DNA from: Halichoerus grypus
Taxonomy: Eukaryota; Chordata; Mammalia; Carnivora; Phocidae
NCBI RefSeq assembly: GCF_964656455.1
Contig: NC_135719.1
Location: 134,973,284-135,037,283, forward strand
Reading direction: 5' to 3'
Length of the DNA stretch: 64,000 nt
In this document: positions 59,561 to 64,000 of the stretch, piece by piece
Position numbering within the stretch: position 1 is the stretch's first letter
Layout: every line of letters begins with the position of its first letter
Notes under the pieces: generated by a model
The model's input: the letters and a program-made list of their open reading frames with translations, nothing else
Told to the model about the DNA's origin: nothing
Database searches by the model: none
Program-made: the position numbers and the translations under genes

Positions 59561-59603
59561 CAATCAATGTTGAGGACCTACTATATAGCCTCAACATTGA
59601 TTG
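59561..59603. repeat. Perfect 15-bp inverted repeat (hairpin)
   Basis: CAATCAATGTTGAGG at 59561-59575 is exactly complementary to CCTCAACATTGATTG at 59589-59603. The 13-base spacer is ACCTACTATATAG. Confidence 0.95.
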
Positions 59604-59649
59604 ATTGAGGTAGCAAAACAGGGTAAGATATGGCAAATGGGAAGAATTT

Positions 59650-59755
59650 TCTGTTTCTTTTTGTTACAGAGATCTTATAAATCAATGGACCTGGAATATG
59701 GTAGCCTGGCACTTTTTTGGTGTTCAGTATTGGTTGAATAAATTAGTGAATGTCC
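59650..59755 (+). repeat. L2-like 3' end fragment
   Basis: CTGGAATATGGTAGCCTGGC, GGTGTTCAGTATTGGTTGAA and TAAATTAGTGAATG follow the L2 3' terminal pattern in decayed form. Confidence 0.5.
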
Positions 59756-61739
59756 AAATGTCAGTCATGTTGAACCTGGTTCTAAAGCCAAGATTTTTGT
59801 TTAAACCTAAGGATATGGTCTTATATTTGTATCTTTGAAAAAAATTGCATGATCTCTGTAAATTAGTTAGCTAGTGTCTGGCATTTAGTAGGAACTCCTG
59901 CTCATATCCTTCTTTTTCCATAGCAAATACAATAGAAATAATTCATATATATTTAAAACAATGAACCTGGCTAAGGATAGGTAAAGATAGGAAAAGGAGG
60001 GACTTGAAATATATTTTAGAAGTACAAAATGTGATGTAAATGTCTAGTGTAATTTCAATGCTGTATTATTCTTGTCATTTATTAACTGGCACCTAAACCT
60101 CCAGCCTTATGTGTTGCCTTCCCCCACATATCATTTGTTTTTCAGTTATAGAAAAACACTTGAATCCTTGTGTATACCATATTCTTGGTCCTACTGTGCT
60201 CTCTTCCATGTTATTTCCTCTGTTTGGGGACCATGTGAATTGGTAAAAGTTATTATTATAGACAATGGCATCTATCCTAGCTAAACAAAAATAAATATAA
60301 AAATTGTGGGTAACACAGAATTATTGGAAAAGCTAAAAAATAGATTTAAGGATGGTCTTTCAGAAAATTCTTAAAAGGACATCACAGATCAGGCCATCAG
60401 GGAGCCAATGCTTCTGCTCCATGAGGAGAGTTGCAGAATGGAAGGCTGGGTGCCACAGCTGCTGGCTCAAAGGCACCTTGCCTCTCTTCTGCTAAGGGCC
60501 AGAAACATGGAGGTTCAAGTTCTGCTTCTCTCTCCCAAGCAATTCAGTGGCAAAGTGGCATATAGGGCATCTTATAGGCAGAACCTAAATCCCACCCAGA
60601 ACCCGAACTGCAAAAGAGTCTGCAAATTATAGTTCTTGTTTCGCAGATGTGGCACCTTTGGAAGCATTTGGCATGGGTGTTAGTGAGCCAATTTAAAATA
60701 TCTCTTATAAACTCACACTTTCAATGAGTTTCATTTTTCCAGTTTCATTCTTGTTCCTTCATATCAGTCCTTGTTATCCACCCAGATTCACTCATCTGTT
60801 CTTTCATTCATTGTTTGTTCATTCATTAGACCACCATTACTGAGCACATAATATGTCCACCCATTTGATAACTCAAGCATTCCCTTCTACCAAATTAAAC
60901 TGGTAAAGCAATAATGACAATGATTTCATTCTGTCCCTTAATAGGATACAACTCTCTTTATTCCTCTGAGAAAGCGATTATTCTTTTCCCAAAAAGAGTG
61001 TCCCTTTGTGGAGATGGTCATTCCTTTCTTAACTCAGTCTTCTTTAAAAACCTGCAACAATTTATTACATTTATAGCTGTAATTATAAAGTTGTAAATTT
61101 TAATTATAAATTTAAGTACAATGGGCAAAACTTGCTTAAAGAAGAGAAAGAAAGTAAAAACCATTGACTAATGTGTGATATAAAGTAACAAGAAAAATAG
61201 TATGCATATCTATATTTTCCCGATTACTGAAACGAATCCTGGGGTCATAGTTGTTATTTATTACTTCCTTCTTCCATTATCCATTCTCTGTCCATTTTTC
61301 TCAACACCTCTACTGTTTGTGGTTATTTTACCCCACCAATTGACTTAAACTTTCTTCTAGAAAATTCTGAGCCATTTCCGGTTCTGAGAATATTAGTTAC
61401 CATCATCTTTCATTAACATTTACTACTTGTGATGAAAGTATTAAAAGGCACCCTAGAGATTTCTCTCAGATCCAGATATATTCCTTTGTTCTTCTATCAG
61501 GATCAATCATTCTCAAAGGTCTGAGGAACCTAAAATCGTCAGGTGGCAGGCTCAAGTTCCAAGTCAAGGTAACCATTATTTTGTTTGCTTGTAGAAGCAT
61601 TCTGCTTTTGTGCAGTAAGCCTTCTAACTAACAGGACCCAAACGGTAGCAACAGCTTTTAGTTCTGGGGGCCTCTGTGTTCTGGTAATGGACCACCTAGA
61701 AAACCCAGAATAATTTTCCAATGTCAATATTTTTCATTT

Positions 61740-61850
61740 AATCACATCCACAAACTGTCTTTTGCCATATAAAATAGCATTCACATCTCTGGGGTTAGGA
61801 AGTAGACATATTTGGAGGCCATTATTCAGTATACCACATCACATTAGCAC
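61740..61850 (+). repeat. Ancient repeat 3' end, class unresolved
   Basis: AATCACATCCACAAACTGTC, CTTTTGCCATATAAAATAGC, GGGGTTAGGAAGTAGACATA and GGAGGCCATTATTCAGTATA match the 3' end of the same old family whose 5' part is at 12545-12850, by memory of the pattern. Confidence 0.45.
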
Positions 61851-62604
61851 CGAGTGATGGTAGGAGCCAGCTTTGGTGAAAAGCAATATATGTTTTTGAA
61901 CCCATGAATAATCTACATCTCTGTTATCAATATAGTTTTATGAGCTCATTACGTAAGCATGGGGTGGGGGTGGGGTGGCAGCAGAAAAAGAAGCTTACAT
62001 CTGTAGAATGAGTTCTTTTGCCACCATTTACTACAATGGATGTCTTTTGGGATGGCTTTTGTGGAGAATTAAAGTAGGACACAAAATACTCACACCAAAT
62101 GCTCATTACAGAGTATCCATTCACATACATCTTCCCCAGAGCTTCTTGTTATTGACATTTCATCTTGCTCTTGCCATTTCATTGATCATCCAAACATTAG
62201 TCACTGCCATGAATCAAAGTGAAACTTATCTCTGCACTGATCCAAAGAGAGGGGACAGCGGGTCATGCTGCATAAATTTCTCCCACTTGTTTCTCTTCTC
62301 TAGTGTATGCTATGAAGTTAAAGTAGATTACTTTTGGATGATACCAGGATATCATCTGTATTTTTTATTAGGTTTTATTTTTCTTTAATTAACCAATTTA
62401 TCAGAAGGAACTCCCCAAGATTGCATTAGGTATGGATTGAAGGAGATATGACAATTTTGCTCATTTAAGAACTATAAGAATCTAAGACAATTGCTAATGC
62501 AATTTACTTGCACCCTCAGTCTTTGATGAAACCCACATAAAAAGGCATATCTATTTATTAGTTGTGTATAACACCCAGTTGAACACTATATCAAAAACTA
62601 ATGA

Positions 62605-62805
62605 CAGGGCGCCTGGGTGGCTCAGTCGGTTAAGCGTCTGCCTTCGGCTCGGGTCATGATCCCAGGGTCCTGGGATCGAGCCCCACATCGGGCTCCCTGC
62701 TCGGCGGGGAGCCTGCTTCTCCCTCTCTCTCTGCCTGCCACTCTGCCTACTTGTGTTCTCTCTCTCTGTCAAATAAATAAATAAAATCTTAAAAAAAAAA
62801 AAAAA
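62605..62805 (+). mobile_element. Young CAN-SINE with TSD
   Basis: Head GGGCGCCTGGGTGGCTCAGT with TCGGTTAAGCGTCTGCC, A-box TGGCTCAGTCGG, B-box GGGATCGAGCCCC, CT-rich body, AAATAAATAAATAAAATCTT tail and a long A-run. TSD AAAAACTAATGA identical at 62593-62604 and 62806-62817. Two extra bases, CA, precede the head. Confidence 0.96.
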
Positions 62806-62817
62806 AAAAACTAATGA

Positions 62818-63734
62818 TGTACTTTATGCTGGCTAACTGAACATATTAAAAAAAGGAAAGAAATTACCAATAACAAAAAGTTTAAATTGTTCAAACTATA
62901 AAAAAAGTCATATCTATGAATCAATCAATTGATCAGTCAATAGATATACCATTATGGTTATATGATCATATATGCCATTTCTACTTTGCTGTTGGAGTTC
63001 TTTTGCCATAGCTAAATTTATAATTTAGTGGATCAGATTATACTCTGCTCATCATGGGCAGTTCAGTTTCCATAATTGCTTGGTGTCTCTTAGACAAACA
63101 GTCTTAACCAGGACCAGGTAATAAGCCAGTTGCTATATATCAAAAGTTATTGCAGTATAATTTCTTCAAGGAAGAGTGTACTCCCTATTGTGGCTTGACA
63201 GAAACATCTGTATCTGCTGGAGACACTTGACCATTAGCGAATCAGCTGGGTTATAAGGTCTAGATAAAACTCATTTGCACTGATTCTGAACTTGCTTCAG
63301 TCTTCTCTTGGTTCTCATAGTGCATTTGGTTAGTCAGCACACCAAAATGGCATATTTTTGGCCACCAGACGTACCCCAAGAACATCAAGCATTGCCTATG
63401 TCTATTGATTACTTATAGAATTTGGAAAGTACATCTTGCCCTTTACTTTAAAGAATATATCTTAACATGCCCACATCAACACATACCTGGAAACTTCACA
63501 AAATGGCAAGACCCTTAATTTGTTTTGGTCCATCTCCCATCTCTAGCACCTGTGTCTTATAGGAACCATCTAAGATATTTACTTATACCTTAGAATGCAG
63601 AGGGAAAAATAGAAGAAAGAGGATATGATACCTGTGATACTGTAACTTACAGACATACATTTTTGGTAACTCAAATGACCATATTTTATTTATTTATTTA
63701 TTTTATTTATTTATCATATATATTTGGTCTTTGT
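62818..63734. other. Non-coding stretch with a (TTTA)n run
   Basis: No gene. A (TTTA)n tract lies at about 63685-63713. The stretch 63290-63660 may be old retroelement interior, but no frame or motif is clear. Confidence 0.45.
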
Positions 63735-64000
63735 CCACAGTTTCTGGCTCACAGCTCCCCAAACCTTGGAATTTCCTAAGTGTTAAGGGCAAGAAAGGTG
63801 TCTTTTGTCATGTTAATGAATGTGGTTTGGGACTACACCCAAGGGCAAAAGCTGGTTGCCAGAAGGACCAACCATGTAATTGGAGGGATGGAATTTTCAG
63901 TCCATCCCTGACCTCCATGGAGGGTAGAAGAGCTGGAGGTCGAATCAGCCAATGGCCAATGTTGTAGTCAATCAGGACTTCAATGAAGCATCCATAGACA
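63735..64000 (+). repeat. LTR-like repeat fragment, runs off the right edge
   Basis: Blocks AAACCTTGGAATTTCCTAAG, AAGAAAGGTGTCTTTTGTCA, AAAAGCTGGTTGCCAGAAGG, CCATCCCTGACCTCCATGGA and GTAGTCAATCAGGACTTCAA resemble an old mammalian ERV-type LTR, remembered as a pattern only. No retroviral coding sequence is visible. Confidence 0.42.

Larger units (their letters stand above)
57790..62592. other. Mostly AT-rich non-coding DNA
   Basis: No gene. An A/C run at 58252-58270, a 15-bp hairpin at 59561-59603, an L2-like end near 59650-59755 and an old repeat end near 61740-61850 are the only structures seen. The 137-codon open frame at 61975-62388 begins with a GTG/ATG-poor context and is not convincing. 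Confidence 0.5.

Noticed and set aside
61975..62388. A 137-codon plus-strand open frame with hydrophobic stretches
   Set aside because: It lies in AT-rich single-copy sequence, has no recognisable domain, and the hydrophobic content is what AT-rich DNA gives by chance.

Overview
The window is mammalian nuclear DNA from a carnivore. Full-length and partial copies of the carnivore tRNA-Lys-derived SINE (CAN-SINE) occur at about 14 places, and the L1 3' and 5' ends are of the carnivore type. The youngest SINEs have the GGGGCGCCTGGGTGGCTCAG head with a TTAAGCGTCTGCC follow-on. This fits a non-canid caniform (bear, seal or mustelid type) better than dog, whose young SINEs have a different head; that species inference rests on remembered consensus sequences. 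The DNA is AT-rich. I found no convincing protein-coding exon, rRNA, tRNA gene or CRISPR array, and it reads as intergenic or deep-intronic sequence.

Layout. 1-7.4 kb: mostly single-copy AT-rich DNA with an old repeat relic, a complete short Tigger-type DNA transposon (1284-1765), a SINE at 3.0 kb and a slightly more GC-rich unique block around 4.3-6.7 kb. 7.5-9.1 kb: an ancient L1/HAL1-like 3' portion carrying two SINEs. 10.1-12.5 kb: a nearly full-length Tigger1 DNA transposon with a decayed CENPB-like transposase. 13.0-20.9 kb: an old L1 piece abutting an essentially full-length carnivore L1 on the minus strand (3' UTR, dead ORF2, dead ORF1, long 5' UTR with an internal tandem duplication, and a later SINE). 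21-36 kb: mostly unique DNA with scattered MIR, L2, LTR, SINE and a small inverted-repeat MITE. 36.8-38.5 kb: an L1 in the head-to-head form left by twin priming. 39-46.7 kb: more SINEs, MIRs, L2 and an old L1. 46.7-53.1 kb: an old plus-strand L1 piece next to a long minus-strand carnivore L1 carrying two SINEs. 53-64 kb: a second Tigger-type short element split by a SINE, a large GATA microsatellite, a 5'-truncated L1 with clear target-site duplication (TSD), a perfect 15-bp hairpin, a SINE at 62.6 kb and an LTR-like fragment at the right edge.

No genes work together here. What can be read is insertion history: Tigger, MIR and L2 first, then old L1s, then carnivore L1s, then young SINEs inside those L1s. 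I saw no new biological system. The most informative observations are three L1 copies that grew different microsatellites at the same ORF2 site, the inverted L1, and the duplicated block in the L1 5' UTR. All family names come from recognition by eye, not from a database search, and the boundaries of old elements are approximate.
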